The translations under genes were made by a program, and so were the position numbers. This document shows, one piece after another, positions 19,237-28,477 of a stretch of 64,000 nt of DNA (position 1 is the first letter of the stretch; every line of letters begins with the position of its first letter). The DNA is from Adhaeribacter pallidiroseus (lineage in GTDB: Bacteria; Bacteroidota; Bacteroidia; Cytophagales; Hymenobacteraceae): positions 4,464,001 through 4,528,000 of the forward strand of contig NZ_QASA01000001.1 of the NCBI RefSeq assembly GCF_003340495.1, written 5' to 3'. The notes beneath the pieces were generated by a model. That model saw only the letters and a list, made by a program, of their open reading frames with translations, had not been told where the DNA came from and ran no database searches.

Positions 19237-19336
19237 GTTGCTCGCCTGTTGCCTTTTTGTTGCTTTTCTGTTGCTGCGAATTCAAAAATGTTGCTTTTCT
19301 GTTGCTACAATGCCTATTTTGTTGCTTTTCTGTTGC
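19236..19336. repeat. Iteron-like direct repeats with 31-base period
   Basis: TGTTGCTTTTCTGTTGC occurs exactly three times, at 19258, 19289 and 19320, always 31 bases apart; a diverged copy (three mismatches) starts at 19236. Each copy is itself a double TGTTGC. The bases between copies are not conserved. The regular spacing of about three helical turns is what iterons or cooperative operators show. The array sits in the only large gap (19188-19554) of the module, making it a candidate replication origin or control region. No other gene is seen in the gap. Confidence 0.7.
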
Positions 19337-19554
19337 AACAAAACAAGTTTTCTATTGCAATATTAACCTAATGGTACTTTTTTTGATTAAAAGGGATCTA
19401 AACATATAAATACTTACCAACCCTTAAGTATTTTTGTGAATGATTGCCAGTTACGGTATTCTTTCCTGGAAAACCTACTAGCAAATTATTATTTCCGTTT
19501 GCCTATCTCTAAACCGGTGCTGCTTCTTTCTAGCATCAAATATTTCTCCTTGAA

Positions 19555-20496
19555 ATGGATTCTTTAATTAAGTTTATCAAATCTCCTTTTCCGCACTTTG
19601 TAGATGTTGTTTTTACAAATCCTACTACTCAAAAAGTAACCAAAGTACTTAAAAAAGCCCCTCTTAATGATGATCTACTAGCAATAGTTGAAAAGCTGCA
19701 AACCCAGTATCCCCATCCCTTAGAATTATCCATTTACAAAGCCAACGGCACCTCTTTTAAACGCATTTCCGAGCCAGATTTCCATTCTGATTCTACCGAT
19801 TCTGCCCAGCCTGATTTCTCTAATCCTACCATGAACCATTATTACCCAAACGACTCAGAAGAAGATTCTTTTCTAGGTACCATCTCCGGCGCTCATTTTG
19901 CCCAAAATCAACCCACTAGAAACCAACCACGACAACCACGGCAATCAGCTAATCCCGGTGCATCTACTTTGGCAAACTACATCATTACCGAAAAAAATGA
20001 TCGTTTGCGCGAAAAAGACGAACTGATCAAAGATCAAAAAGACGAAATAAAAATCTTAAAAGCTGATTTACAAAAAGCCAAAGATGCCGCCTGGGAAAAG
20101 GAAAAAGAATTAAAATTTTTAAAGAAAGAGCACGAATTAGATAACTACAAATCGGAAATTGAGAGCTCAAAAGGCTTAAATGGCTTAGTAGACCGCGTAA
20201 CAGAAAACCCCCAGCTCTTAATGGGTATGATGAATATGGTGGCCATGTTCTCGGGTAAACCCATGCCGCAATTAGGGATGGCCCTGCCGAACCAAGCTAC
20301 TGCGGCGGAACCCCAACAAAATTACTTTACTGATTCCAACAACCTCTCCGCCAACCAGCAGCAAATTATTGCTGAAATCACGAAATACCTCGAATCTGCT
20401 CCGGAAGAAATAGCGGCCAAGTTCTTTGCCGTGTTCTTGAAATTGGCTAAAAACCCGCAAAACCTTGATTTAACCATTCAATTATTAAATAACTAA
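19555..20496 (+). CDS. Coiled-coil protein
   Basis: 313 residues. A compact N-terminal domain (1-75), a Ser/Asn/Gln-rich linker, a long coiled coil (about 150-205, rich in KDELIKDQKDEIKILK-type heptads) and a helical C-terminal part. No enzyme motif. It is the first gene after the iteron-like array and is followed three bases later by a 61-residue gene. It could be a scaffold, a DNA-binding or replication accessory protein. Confidence 0.65.
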   Translation: MDSLIKFIKSPFPHFVDVVFTNPTTQKVTKVLKKAPLNDDLLAIVEKLQTQYPHPLELSIYKANGTSFKRISEPDFHSDSTDSAQPDFSNPTMNHYYPNDSEEDSFLGTISGAHFAQNQPTRNQPRQPRQSANPGASTLANYIITEKNDRLREKDELIKDQKDEIKILKADLQKAKDAAWEKEKELKFLKKEHELDNYKSEIESSKGLNGLVDRVTENPQLLMGMMNMVAMFSGKPMPQLGMALPNQATAAEPQQNYFTDSNNLSANQQQIIAEITKYLESAPEEIAAKFFAVFLKLAKNPQNLDLTIQLLNN

Positions 20497-20499
20497 ACC

Positions 20500-20685
20500 A
20501 TGCCTGAATTTAAATTAAACGCCTTCTCGGTAACCGCTAAAAACGCAGCCGAAGCCAACAAGAAAATGAATGCCGTAACGACAATTCTCAAGCATCTGAC
20601 GGTGGAAAGCCTAACGATCCTGGCTGCTAAAGCCGGTAAACCGAACGTAAATGCGCTAATTGCGCAATTTTCCCACCTAATCTAG
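20500..20685 (+). CDS. Very small helical protein
   Basis: 61 residues, predicted helical and Ala/Lys/Asn-rich (AKNAAEANKKMNAVTTI). It starts three bases after the coiled-coil gene, so the two are probably co-translated and may interact. No family recognised. Confidence 0.55.
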   Translation: MPEFKLNAFSVTAKNAAEANKKMNAVTTILKHLTVESLTILAAKAGKPNVNALIAQFSHLI

Positions 20686-20713
20686 TTTTCTCATTTCTCA
20701 CATTCTCTAAAGC

Positions 20714-21433
20714 ATGAGAAAACCGACGCAAACTGGCCTGGTTCGTACCCAGCAAGGCTTATCCGGTACGGGTACAGGCCTGATTATTGGTACCGGACTT
20801 TCTAAAGTTACCGGCTTTTTACCGACTCTTTTTAATGCGGGCTTCTTTGTGGCAGTCGCCGGGGCGGCTTACCTGTTACTAAAAAAATTCTTAGTAGGCG
20901 TTAAAAAGAACGCCGTCATTGCAGATATGGGGCAGTCTACCATACATGGTTTGGCGGCAGCCTACGCTACCCAATTTTTTAATGCCATGATTCGCTCTGC
21001 CGGCTGGATTTCGGACTGGTTTGGGGATGGTACCAATACCGATGTTATTTACGCCACAGCTAGTGAAATGCACCGCCATAAGGTGAGCTTTGCCGATGTT
21101 AATAAGGCCTACAAAGGTTTATACCAACGGGATTTATTGGAGCATTTACAATCTGAACTAGATTCAGAAGAAATGATCAAATTCAACACCTTACTTACCA
21201 CGGGCCTAGGGGGCATTCCGGTAATTGACCACGTCATTATCAGCGCCAAGCCTACCATGGTGCTTAATGGGGAATTAAAGACCATACAGTCCGTTTCAGC
21301 TGGCGTAAAACTGGGTGCTCATCTGGAAACCATGATTTTACCGAACGGTACCCACTACCAGGGATTCCAGTATAACGGCCAAATTCGGTACGTAGACAGT
21401 CTGGCTACTCGCCTTTCTCCTATCAGAAGTTAA
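20714..21433 (+). CDS. Membrane-anchored protein of the phage-like module
   Basis: 239 residues: a Gly-rich N-terminus, one or two membrane segments (about 33-58, FNAGFFVAVAGAAYLLLKKF), then a soluble domain of about 170 residues without recognised motif. One more entry in the unusual series of single-anchor proteins in this module. Function unknown. Confidence 0.6.
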   Translation: MRKPTQTGLVRTQQGLSGTGTGLIIGTGLSKVTGFLPTLFNAGFFVAVAGAAYLLLKKFLVGVKKNAVIADMGQSTIHGLAAAYATQFFNAMIRSAGWISDWFGDGTNTDVIYATASEMHRHKVSFADVNKAYKGLYQRDLLEHLQSELDSEEMIKFNTLLTTGLGGIPVIDHVIISAKPTMVLNGELKTIQSVSAGVKLGAHLETMILPNGTHYQGFQYNGQIRYVDSLATRLSPIRS

Positions 21434-21550
21434 TACCAAAAATCCTAACACCAATTCTGGCGTAGCCCTAGCTTTTCACTTTGCAGATCCACTAACGCCA
21501 CATCTAGTGATGCTGCAGATTCACAAAACCCTTCTTTTTAAAATTTCCTG

Positions 21551-22195
21551 ATGGCAAAAAAAACTACTGCTAAAAAAAGCTTTTCCAATAAGCAATTACT
21601 GATGGGTGCCTTAGGAGCAGGTACACTCCTGGCTTTCCTGACCAATTCAGCCGGGGCGGCTCCCAAACTTAAAAATGATACGGCTCCAGTGCCAACTCCC
21701 AATCCGGTACCAGCCCCTAATCCTACTCCGAAGCCAAATCCAACACCCGCTCCTAAACCAGATCCTTATACTGGCATTAGCCAAGTGGTAAAGCCCGGAC
21801 AAACTACACCCGTTCCCAGTAATCCTTTAATTACCAAAAACACGGTATTCCCGGCTTCCCAATCCTTAGTGTATGCCTTTGTTGATTCCCTGAACGGCGA
21901 AAGTATTTACCGGGGCATCCAAGCGACCTATAATGTTTTTACCGGTAACGGGGTAAGTAAAATTCTGGGCTTAAGTAATGGCCAGTACGTGGGTATTCTG
22001 ACCGGTAGAAACGGACAAGGAATGAGCGAAATATTCCATAGCATCGGCAATTTACAGGTTAATTTTTGGATAGCTACTTCGGAAATTAAAACCATGTACG
22101 GCACCCAGGCTCAAGCCTTATTAAAGTCCTCTCCAGCTATTCCGCTTAGTGCTGCCCAACAGGCTACTATTAAAGACTTCTTCCTTAAATCCTAA
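21551..22195 (+). CDS. Membrane-anchored protein with proline-rich spacer
   Basis: 214 residues: a basic start (MAKKTTAKKSF), a membrane helix (about 16-33, LLMGALGAGTLLAFL), a spacer made of NP/PTP repeats (about 43-73) and a soluble C-terminal domain. The layout, an anchor, a rigid spacer across the wall and then a globular head, resembles TonB-like or spike-stalk proteins. It lies nine bases before the lysozyme gene. No family recognised for the head. Confidence 0.65.
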   Translation: MAKKTTAKKSFSNKQLLMGALGAGTLLAFLTNSAGAAPKLKNDTAPVPTPNPVPAPNPTPKPNPTPAPKPDPYTGISQVVKPGQTTPVPSNPLITKNTVFPASQSLVYAFVDSLNGESIYRGIQATYNVFTGNGVSKILGLSNGQYVGILTGRNGQGMSEIFHSIGNLQVNFWIATSEIKTMYGTQAQALLKSSPAIPLSAAQQATIKDFFLKS

Positions 22196-22203
22196 CTCTT
22201 ACC

Positions 22204-22782
22204 ATGGCTAATTACCAAATATCCTACGCTTTAATGCGTAAAAAAGAAGGATACTATTCTAACGTAAGCTCCGACTTAGGCGGAGAAACGTACGCTGGTA
22301 TCTCCCGCAAATGGAATCCTACTTTCGCTGGCTGGAAAATTATCGATGCCACCAAACCCCTGAAGCGCCATCAAAAAGTTAATAGTGCCGAACTGGAAGT
22401 ATTAATTGCGAACTTCTATACCCGGTATTGGAAAAATATTGCAGGCTCAGAAATTAAAAGCCAAGCTATTGCGGACATCTTTTTCGATTTCAATGTACTA
22501 TCCGGTTCAGCGGTGTTAGTGATGCAACGCACCTTAAATCAAAAGTTTGGCAAAAAGTTGTTAGAAGATAACCAAATCGGGCCGAACACCATTTTGGCGA
22601 TTAACCAAGTATCACCTACGCTCTTACACCAAGCTTATAAACAAGGTCGGGAATTATTCCACCGCCAAAAAGTAGCAGAAAATCCGAGTCAAGCCGTCAA
22701 CCTACCTGGTTGGCTGAACCGGATAAACGAGTTTCCCGATCTGATTCAAAAAAAAAAGAGTTCCTCTATCTCCTTGCGCTAG
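22204..22782 (+). CDS. GH108 family lysozyme (N-acetylmuramidase)
   Basis: 192 residues. The glycoside hydrolase 108 signature is clear: catalytic E15 in KKEGYYSNVSSDLGGETYAG, followed by GISRKWNP. The C-terminal half (AIADIFFDFNVLSGSAVLVM onward) matches the peptidoglycan-binding part found in this family. It hydrolyses the muramic-acid bond of peptidoglycan. With the holin/spanin-like gene downstream it makes a lysis cassette. There is no signal peptide. The frame ends just after a run of ten A residues; see the separate entry for the alternative membrane tail. Confidence 0.9.
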   Translation: MANYQISYALMRKKEGYYSNVSSDLGGETYAGISRKWNPTFAGWKIIDATKPLKRHQKVNSAELEVLIANFYTRYWKNIAGSEIKSQAIADIFFDFNVLSGSAVLVMQRTLNQKFGKKLLEDNQIGPNTILAINQVSPTLLHQAYKQGRELFHRQKVAENPSQAVNLPGWLNRINEFPDLIQKKKSSSISLR

Positions 22783-22838
22783 GTTCTACCGCGACTTACT
22801 TCCTTTCGAAAGCTTTAACCGCTCCCAAATCCGTCTAA
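22748..22838 (+). other. Alternative -1 frame: membrane tail of the lysozyme
   Basis: The lysozyme frame passes through ten A residues (22748-22757) and stops at 22782. A -1 shift on this run continues for about 27 codons to TAA at 22836, encoding a hydrophobic helix (EFLYLLALGSTATYFLSKAL) and a short polar end. Slippage on A-runs is known for polymerases and ribosomes, so two products, soluble and membrane-anchored, are possible. A wrong base count in the read would look the same. Confidence 0.5.
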
Positions 22839-22857
22839 AATCTCTTACCAACCCCAC

Positions 22858-23541
22858 ATGTTAAGTATCAAAAATTTCAAAAATGGCCTAATTACAACTT
22901 TGCTAGGTATTGTTTGTTGGGCTAGTGCCATCTGCTCCGTTTTCTGGCAAGACAATATTACCTGGACCGATGCCTTAGTGCCATTTATCTTGGGTATTGC
23001 TTTAATTCTAATGCCCGATAAAGTATCCGGCATCTTGCGCAAAATCCTAGGAAAATACACCGCTGTTATCCTGCTGGTGCTGCTGGGGGCCTGTAAAACC
23101 AGTAAACCTACTACTCCGGCACCACCCACTGCTATCAGCACCAAAGTAAGCGTTACCGCTACCGTGCCGAAAGATTCGGCCGTTTTGGTAATTCCCGTAG
23201 ACCGGCTTAGAGTGGATTCTGTAACTACCTTTCAATCGGCCGGCCAGCAACGCGTTACCGGAACGGTTCAATTAAGAGCGGATAAAAGCTTAGAAATTAA
23301 ATGTAAATGCGATTCGGCTCAAGCTACCAATCAAGCAACATTTACTCCCATTATACCCGAACCCATTACCCTACCCTGTGCCCGGGAACATGCGGGCGAT
23401 CAAAATTGGATAACTAGAAACGTTCTACCGGCTTTTAAGCAAGCTATCCTAATCATACTCGCTACCCTGCTGCTTTTGTCGGGCTACAAGTACTGGCTTA
23501 CCTGGTACAACCACCACGACAACGATAAATACAGCTTCTAA
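22858..23541 (+). CDS. Holin-like plus unimolecular-spanin-like protein
   Basis: 227 residues with two distinct parts. Residues 1-51 hold two membrane segments separated by a short polar turn, the size and topology of a holin. From M52 (codon at 23011) the sequence looks like a lipoprotein signal: basic start, hydrophobic core and lipobox LLGAC with C79. A proline-rich, beta-rich periplasmic part follows, and a C-terminal membrane helix (about 198-214). Outer-membrane lipid plus inner-membrane helix is the architecture of unimolecular spanins. A second product from the internal ATG is likely. The assignment rests on topology and its place after the lysozyme. Confidence 0.65.
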   Translation: MLSIKNFKNGLITTLLGIVCWASAICSVFWQDNITWTDALVPFILGIALILMPDKVSGILRKILGKYTAVILLVLLGACKTSKPTTPAPPTAISTKVSVTATVPKDSAVLVIPVDRLRVDSVTTFQSAGQQRVTGTVQLRADKSLEIKCKCDSAQATNQATFTPIIPEPITLPCAREHAGDQNWITRNVLPAFKQAILIILATLLLLSGYKYWLTWYNHHDNDKYSF

Positions 23542-23591
23542 AAAAACACACTGTTCACCTAAAAAAGGCACGGCTTATATAAATCAAAAAG

Positions 23592-23630
23592 GGGCAACAG
23601 GCAGCATAAACCGCATTGTTGCCCTTTTTT
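23592..23630 (+). terminator. Intrinsic terminator after the lysis genes
   Basis: GGGCAACA/TGTTGCCC stem with a 17-base loop, followed by six T residues. It separates the structural and lysis series from the large methyltransferase-helicase gene. Confidence 0.7.
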
Positions 23631-23643
23631 ATTCGGAATTATA

Positions 23644-26600
23644 ATGAAGCATTTAGATTACGACCAAATGAAAAATGCTCCCCAAATGGTAAAATGGGTA
23701 GTAAATGAATTAGCGTTGAAACACAATCACCACAAAGTAAGCCTGGAAAAACAAGCGGCTACCTTCGGCATTACCGACCAAAATTTAGTGAAGGAATTAA
23801 CGGAATTAGCCATCTGCACCCAAGCCAAAAAGCTGCTCCGGAACCACGGTTCGTATTGGGACAAGCTCGGCAAATTCAACAAGATGGTGGAGCTCTACGA
23901 GCTGCAGGCCAATTTATCGCATAGAACCAGCCAAAGCGTAATGCTGCAACAGTATTCTACACCGGTGCCCCTGGCTTATTTAGCCGGGGCTTTTTGTGGG
24001 ATTGACAAACTCGGTTACGGAATTAAGTTACTGGAACCTTCCGCGGGTAACGGCTTGCTCACCATTGCCTCCGGGCATGACCAGGACACAACGGTGAATG
24101 AAATTGATGAAGTAAGAAGTGCCAATTTAGCCTATCAGAAATTTGGCCAACAACTCAAGCAAGATGCCAGCCAACCTTTTATAGATCTAGAAAAAAAATC
24201 GTTCGATGCTGTTATTACCAATCCTCCTTTTGGCCGCGCTGGTACGGTCCGTTGGGCGGATACGGATATTAAGCTTTTAGAACACCAAATGGTACTCAAT
24301 GCCCTGGAATATCTAAAAGACCACGGCAAAGCGGCTTGCATCATTGGCGGCCATACCGAGTACGATGAGCACGGTAGAATCCAAGCCGGGATGAACCGCA
24401 GCTTTTTTAACTATTTATGCCACCGTTACCACGTGCTGGATGTCATCAATATCAACTCCAAAAAGCTTTACGCTAAGCAAGGAACCGGCTTTAACGTGCG
24501 GTTAATCTTGATCGATGGCCGCAAGAAAACACCGGAAGGGGTAGCTCCCCTGCGCCAGGACAAAGATGTGGTAGTGCATACCTGGGAGCAGCTTTACAGC
24601 CGAGTTGCGCAATATTTTGACCAAACCCAAGTAAAACAACCGGGCCGCATTTTACCGGATGCAGTAATCCATTCCACCCGCCAAAATTATGATTTTATGA
24701 AAAAGCAAAACCTAGAAGCCGAAGCCTTGCTTTTAGAATTAGAACTATTACAATTCGATGGTTTAGGGATGCCCTACATCCCGACCAGTAAAGGCACCGG
24801 TCTGAAAACCGAAGTACCCGACAGTATGGCCACCGAAACCTTCCACGCGCTGGCCCAGGTGAAAGAAGCCGTTGGGGGAGACTTGGACGTTTTTGTACAA
24901 GACCGCTTAGGCTACAAAACTCGCCAAGAGTTATACACCGCCCTAAGTGCCGAACAAATTGATGCCGTGGCCTTGGGTATCTACAACATCGAAGCCAAAG
25001 AGCAGGCGATCATTGTGGGCGATCAAACCGGTATCGGAAAAGGCCGGGTAGCGGCTTCTATTATTCGCTACGGGGTAGTACAAGGCTTAAAACCCGTTTT
25101 TATTACCGAAAAGCCAAACTTGTTTTCTGACCTGTATCGTGATTTAGTAGCCATTGGCGCCAGTAGTTTCAAACCTTTTATTGTCAATGGCAGGGAAGAT
25201 AAAACCAGTATTAAAGATGCTGACGGTACCGTGATTCACGCGGCCTTACCGGAAGCCGAGCAAAAAGCCGTATTTAGAAGCCGGGAATTACCGGCGGCTT
25301 ATGACTTTATTTGTACGACCTATAGTCAGTTAAACTCTGCCGAAAAGCGGCCGGATAAGCCGTACTTCATTAAAGCCATGGCGCAAGGCTCCATCGTGGT
25401 AATGGATGAATCGCACAACAGCTCGGGCGAATCCAATACCGGAATTTTCTTGCAAGAGGTCGTGGGCCAAGCCAAAGGTGTCGTTTTCTTAAGCGCTACG
25501 TTCGCCAAAAGACCGGATAATATGCCAGTTTACGCCCGTAAAACGGCGATGAGTGAAACCAATCTTACGAGTGAGAGTTTGGTAGAAGCCATAACCAGGG
25601 GTGGGGTGGCGTTACAGGAAGTTTTGGCTTCTCAACTAGTTGCCGAAGGGCAAATGATCCGGCGAGAGCGTTCTTACGAAGGGGTAGAAGTAAACTACAT
25701 TACATTGCACGATAAAGAGCAAGAGCACAGAGCCATTGCCGATAACATCACGGCTATCGTACGAGATATTATTCGTTTCCAAACCGAGTTTGTTAGTCCC
25801 GAAATTGAATCCATGGATAAAGCCATGGCCAAGAGTGGCAAAGAAGCCGGTATGACCAAAGGTACCGAGCAAGGTGGGGTTAATAACTCGCCTTACTTTT
25901 CTAAAGTGTTCCAGGTAATCAATCAACTGCTCTTTAGTATTAAAGCCGTGGATGTGGCCGAACGGGCCATTGCTCGCCTCAAAGAAGGCAAGAAGCCCAT
26001 TATTGCTTTTGCTTCCACGATGGGAAGTTTTGTGGAGCAAATGGAAGATGCGAGCGGCATGCCCGTAAGCAATGGCTCTAAAATCCAGGCGGACTTCTCG
26101 GAAGTGTTGCGGAGAGGTTTAGAAGGCGTCATGAAGTACACCGTTACCGAACCCAACGGGGAAAAGAAAAAGGAAAAATTTGCCGTAGCGGATTTAAGCC
26201 AGGATGCCCAGTACCGGTACCGCGAAATCATGGCTAAAATTGATGCGTGTGTCGCCGGTATTTCTATTTCTCCCATTGATATTATTGCTAACCGCCTGAA
26301 AAAAGCCGGGTACTCCGTAGCCGAAATTACCGGTCGTAAAATGGAAGTGCAGATCAATGAGCGCACCATGGAAGGAGTAGTCGTTACCCGTAAAAAAGAA
26401 AACGTCTCGGATGCTTTCCGGAAATTTAACGACAACGAGATTGATGTTCTCATGATCAATCAATCGGGTTCTACGGGAGCTAGTGCGCACGCCATACCGA
26501 CCAAAAAAGTATCGAAAGACCAGGTGAAACAACGGGTAATGCTGATTTTACAAGCCGAATTGGACATTAATACCGAAGTTCAGAAACGCGGTAGAATTAA

Positions 26601-28374
26601 CCGAACCGGGCAAATTTTGCACCCGATCTACGATTACGTTATCTCGGCTATCCCGGCCGAAAAAAGGTTAATGATGATGCTACAGAAAAAGCTCAAGAGC
26701 TTGGATGCTAATACCGCCAGTAACCAGAAACAAAGTGAAGCGGTGTTGAACGTAGCCGATGATTTTTTGAATAAGTACGGCGATAAAGTAGCTGAAGATT
26801 ATTTAGTGGATAATCCGACTATTAACATGATGCTCAACAATCCGGAAGGGGGAGAAGGGTTAGCGCACATGGTTTCTGGCCGGGTAGCAGTACTTTCTAC
26901 CAAAATGCAGCAGGATTTCTACGACGAAATTGGCCAGCGTTACCTGGACTTAGTAGAGTACCTGAAGCAAACCGGGGAGTATGATTTAGAAATGGAAGCC
27001 ATGCCCCTGGATGCCGAAACGGTGGTTAGTCAAGTGGCTATTATGGGAAAAGGAGGTGACTCGGCGTTTGGGGAAGATACGATCCTAGAAAAATGCCTAG
27101 TAAACAGCTTGAAAAAACCTTTTACCCGCAATGAACTGGATAACCTGATTATGGAGCAATTAGGAGAGTTTAATTCGGCAGAAGCCTTGAAATCGAGCTT
27201 AGAAAAAGAATACCGGAGCTTTAAAGGGGCCCAGGTGCTAAAGGAAGAAACCGAAATAATGGAATCGGCACTAAAGCTTTCGGATAAAGTGGCGCAGGAT
27301 AAACGCTGGAAAAAGCTCAAACAACAAAATGAAACAGAAGCCATCCAGGCTATTGCGGCCAAGCAAGAAGAAATCATGCAGGAGGCGCAAACGCGGATTT
27401 ATAAAGTTCGGGAAAAGGCCAATAATGATCTGGATTACATTGTGGGTGCCCTGCGTTTCTTTTACGTGGGTCGGGGTCTGGAATTAGCCGGTAAAGGCTT
27501 CAGCAAAGAAACGCGCACGTTTGGGGTATGTCTTGGCTTCTCAATTGACCGAAAAAAAACCAATCCGTGGACCCGGAGCAACATTAAGTTGCGTATTGCC
27601 ATTGCTTCCAGCATGAAATACATGGCAATTCCCTTGAGCATGAATACCGAGATTTTAGCGATCCGGGGTGCCAGCTACAATAAACTGGATTACTTATACC
27701 AGGAATGGAGCGACATATCCCGCGCGGCTTCGAGTGACCGGACGACGCGCTACATTGTGACCGGTAATATTTTACAAGGTATTGCTTCCTTTCCGGGCAA
27801 ATTGGTGAATTATACCTTGAAAGGCGGGGGAACCAAAAAAGGGATTTTAATGCCCGATGGCTGGAGTAATTTAAAAGAAACCGCTCAGGTGCCAATTGGC
27901 TCCGTGTTAAAGCAGATTGTCAGCTTAACTAGTGGCAACATGTTGCACACCAATCTGGAGCTTTCCTTGCTAAAACAATGGGGTTCTTACCGGATAATAG
28001 TGCCGGCCAGTAAAGCGAAAGGCGGTATGTTCTACCTGGATCCGGATATGCTGGATTTAGTAGAAGAAAACGAGTTTAACAAAGTGGGTGATCGCATGCG
28101 CGCCAATGTAGCGGAAGAAAACATTGAAAAACTGGTTACCCTGCTCGATAAGAAATTTAAGGCCTCCGTAGAGATAAAAGCTTCTCAGACTAGTAAAATC
28201 GACCGCGCTATTCGATCAGAATCCAAGGTTTTAACGCCTTTAAAAGCCGAAACCAAAACGGCTAAAATCTTTGTGACCGATAATGGCAACGTTGCTGTTA
28301 CCTCCGACTATAATTTAGCGGAAATAGAAGCCGAAGCCTTGATTCTGGAATTAGAATTGCTTGCGTTCAATTGA
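23644..28374 (+). CDS. DarB-like methyltransferase plus Strawberry-notch helicase
   Basis: 1,576 residues. The N-terminal part has an N6-adenine-type methyltransferase: SAM motif EPSAGNG (131-137) and catalytic NPPFG (193-197). A superfamily 2 helicase of the Strawberry-notch type follows: Walker A-like GDQTGIGKG near 458, DESH near 587, LSATF near 615, and motif VI with GRINRTGQ near 981. The same order is found in phage P1 DarB, an antirestriction protein carried in the virion, and in related proteins of many mobile elements. A role in protecting injected DNA or in replication is plausible. It is transcribed alone, after a terminator. Confidence 0.85.
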   Translation: MKHLDYDQMKNAPQMVKWVVNELALKHNHHKVSLEKQAATFGITDQNLVKELTELAICTQAKKLLRNHGSYWDKLGKFNKMVELYELQANLSHRTSQSVMLQQYSTPVPLAYLAGAFCGIDKLGYGIKLLEPSAGNGLLTIASGHDQDTTVNEIDEVRSANLAYQKFGQQLKQDASQPFIDLEKKSFDAVITNPPFGRAGTVRWADTDIKLLEHQMVLNALEYLKDHGKAACIIGGHTEYDEHGRIQAGMNRSFFNYLCHRYHVLDVININSKKLYAKQGTGFNVRLILIDGRKKTPEGVAPLRQDKDVVVHTWEQLYSRVAQYFDQTQVKQPGRILPDAVIHSTRQNYDFMKKQNLEAEALLLELELLQFDGLGMPYIPTSKGTGLKTEVPDSMATETFHALAQVKEAVGGDLDVFVQDRLGYKTRQELYTALSAEQIDAVALGIYNIEAKEQAIIVGDQTGIGKGRVAASIIRYGVVQGLKPVFITEKPNLFSDLYRDLVAIGASSFKPFIVNGREDKTSIKDADGTVIHAALPEAEQKAVFRSRELPAAYDFICTTYSQLNSAEKRPDKPYFIKAMAQGSIVVMDESHNSSGESNTGIFLQEVVGQAKGVVFLSATFAKRPDNMPVYARKTAMSETNLTSESLVEAITRGGVALQEVLASQLVAEGQMIRRERSYEGVEVNYITLHDKEQEHRAIADNITAIVRDIIRFQTEFVSPEIESMDKAMAKSGKEAGMTKGTEQGGVNNSPYFSKVFQVINQLLFSIKAVDVAERAIARLKEGKKPIIAFASTMGSFVEQMEDASGMPVSNGSKIQADFSEVLRRGLEGVMKYTVTEPNGEKKKEKFAVADLSQDAQYRYREIMAKIDACVAGISISPIDIIANRLKKAGYSVAEITGRKMEVQINERTMEGVVVTRKKENVSDAFRKFNDNEIDVLMINQSGSTGASAHAIPTKKVSKDQVKQRVMLILQAELDINTEVQKRGRINRTGQILHPIYDYVISAIPAEKRLMMMLQKKLKSLDANTASNQKQSEAVLNVADDFLNKYGDKVAEDYLVDNPTINMMLNNPEGGEGLAHMVSGRVAVLSTKMQQDFYDEIGQRYLDLVEYLKQTGEYDLEMEAMPLDAETVVSQVAIMGKGGDSAFGEDTILEKCLVNSLKKPFTRNELDNLIMEQLGEFNSAEALKSSLEKEYRSFKGAQVLKEETEIMESALKLSDKVAQDKRWKKLKQQNETEAIQAIAAKQEEIMQEAQTRIYKVREKANNDLDYIVGALRFFYVGRGLELAGKGFSKETRTFGVCLGFSIDRKKTNPWTRSNIKLRIAIASSMKYMAIPLSMNTEILAIRGASYNKLDYLYQEWSDISRAASSDRTTRYIVTGNILQGIASFPGKLVNYTLKGGGTKKGILMPDGWSNLKETAQVPIGSVLKQIVSLTSGNMLHTNLELSLLKQWGSYRIIVPASKAKGGMFYLDPDMLDLVEENEFNKVGDRMRANVAEENIEKLVTLLDKKFKASVEIKASQTSKIDRAIRSESKVLTPLKAETKTAKIFVTDNGNVAVTSDYNLAEIEAEALILELELLAFN

Positions 28375-28477
28375 TAATCCAGCCCAGCCGGTGCTCTTAA
28401 AATAAGATCAGCTGCTTCTCCTCATTTTTAAAACTTCCAACCATCCTATCTATTTAAAACTTCTTTTTTTACTTCCA

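Noticed and set aside
19236-19336. Repeats considered as a CRISPR array
   Set aside because: Repeats of 17 bases with 14-base spacers are too short, and no cas gene is near.
19148-19409. Plus-strand frames across the repeat array (Cys/Phe/Leu-rich)
   Set aside because: They are translations of the TGTTGC repeats and have no plausible protein composition.
10291-23541. Conventional tailed prophage
   Set aside because: I read every product in the module and saw no terminase, portal, protease/HK97 capsid, tape-measure or tail-tube signature.
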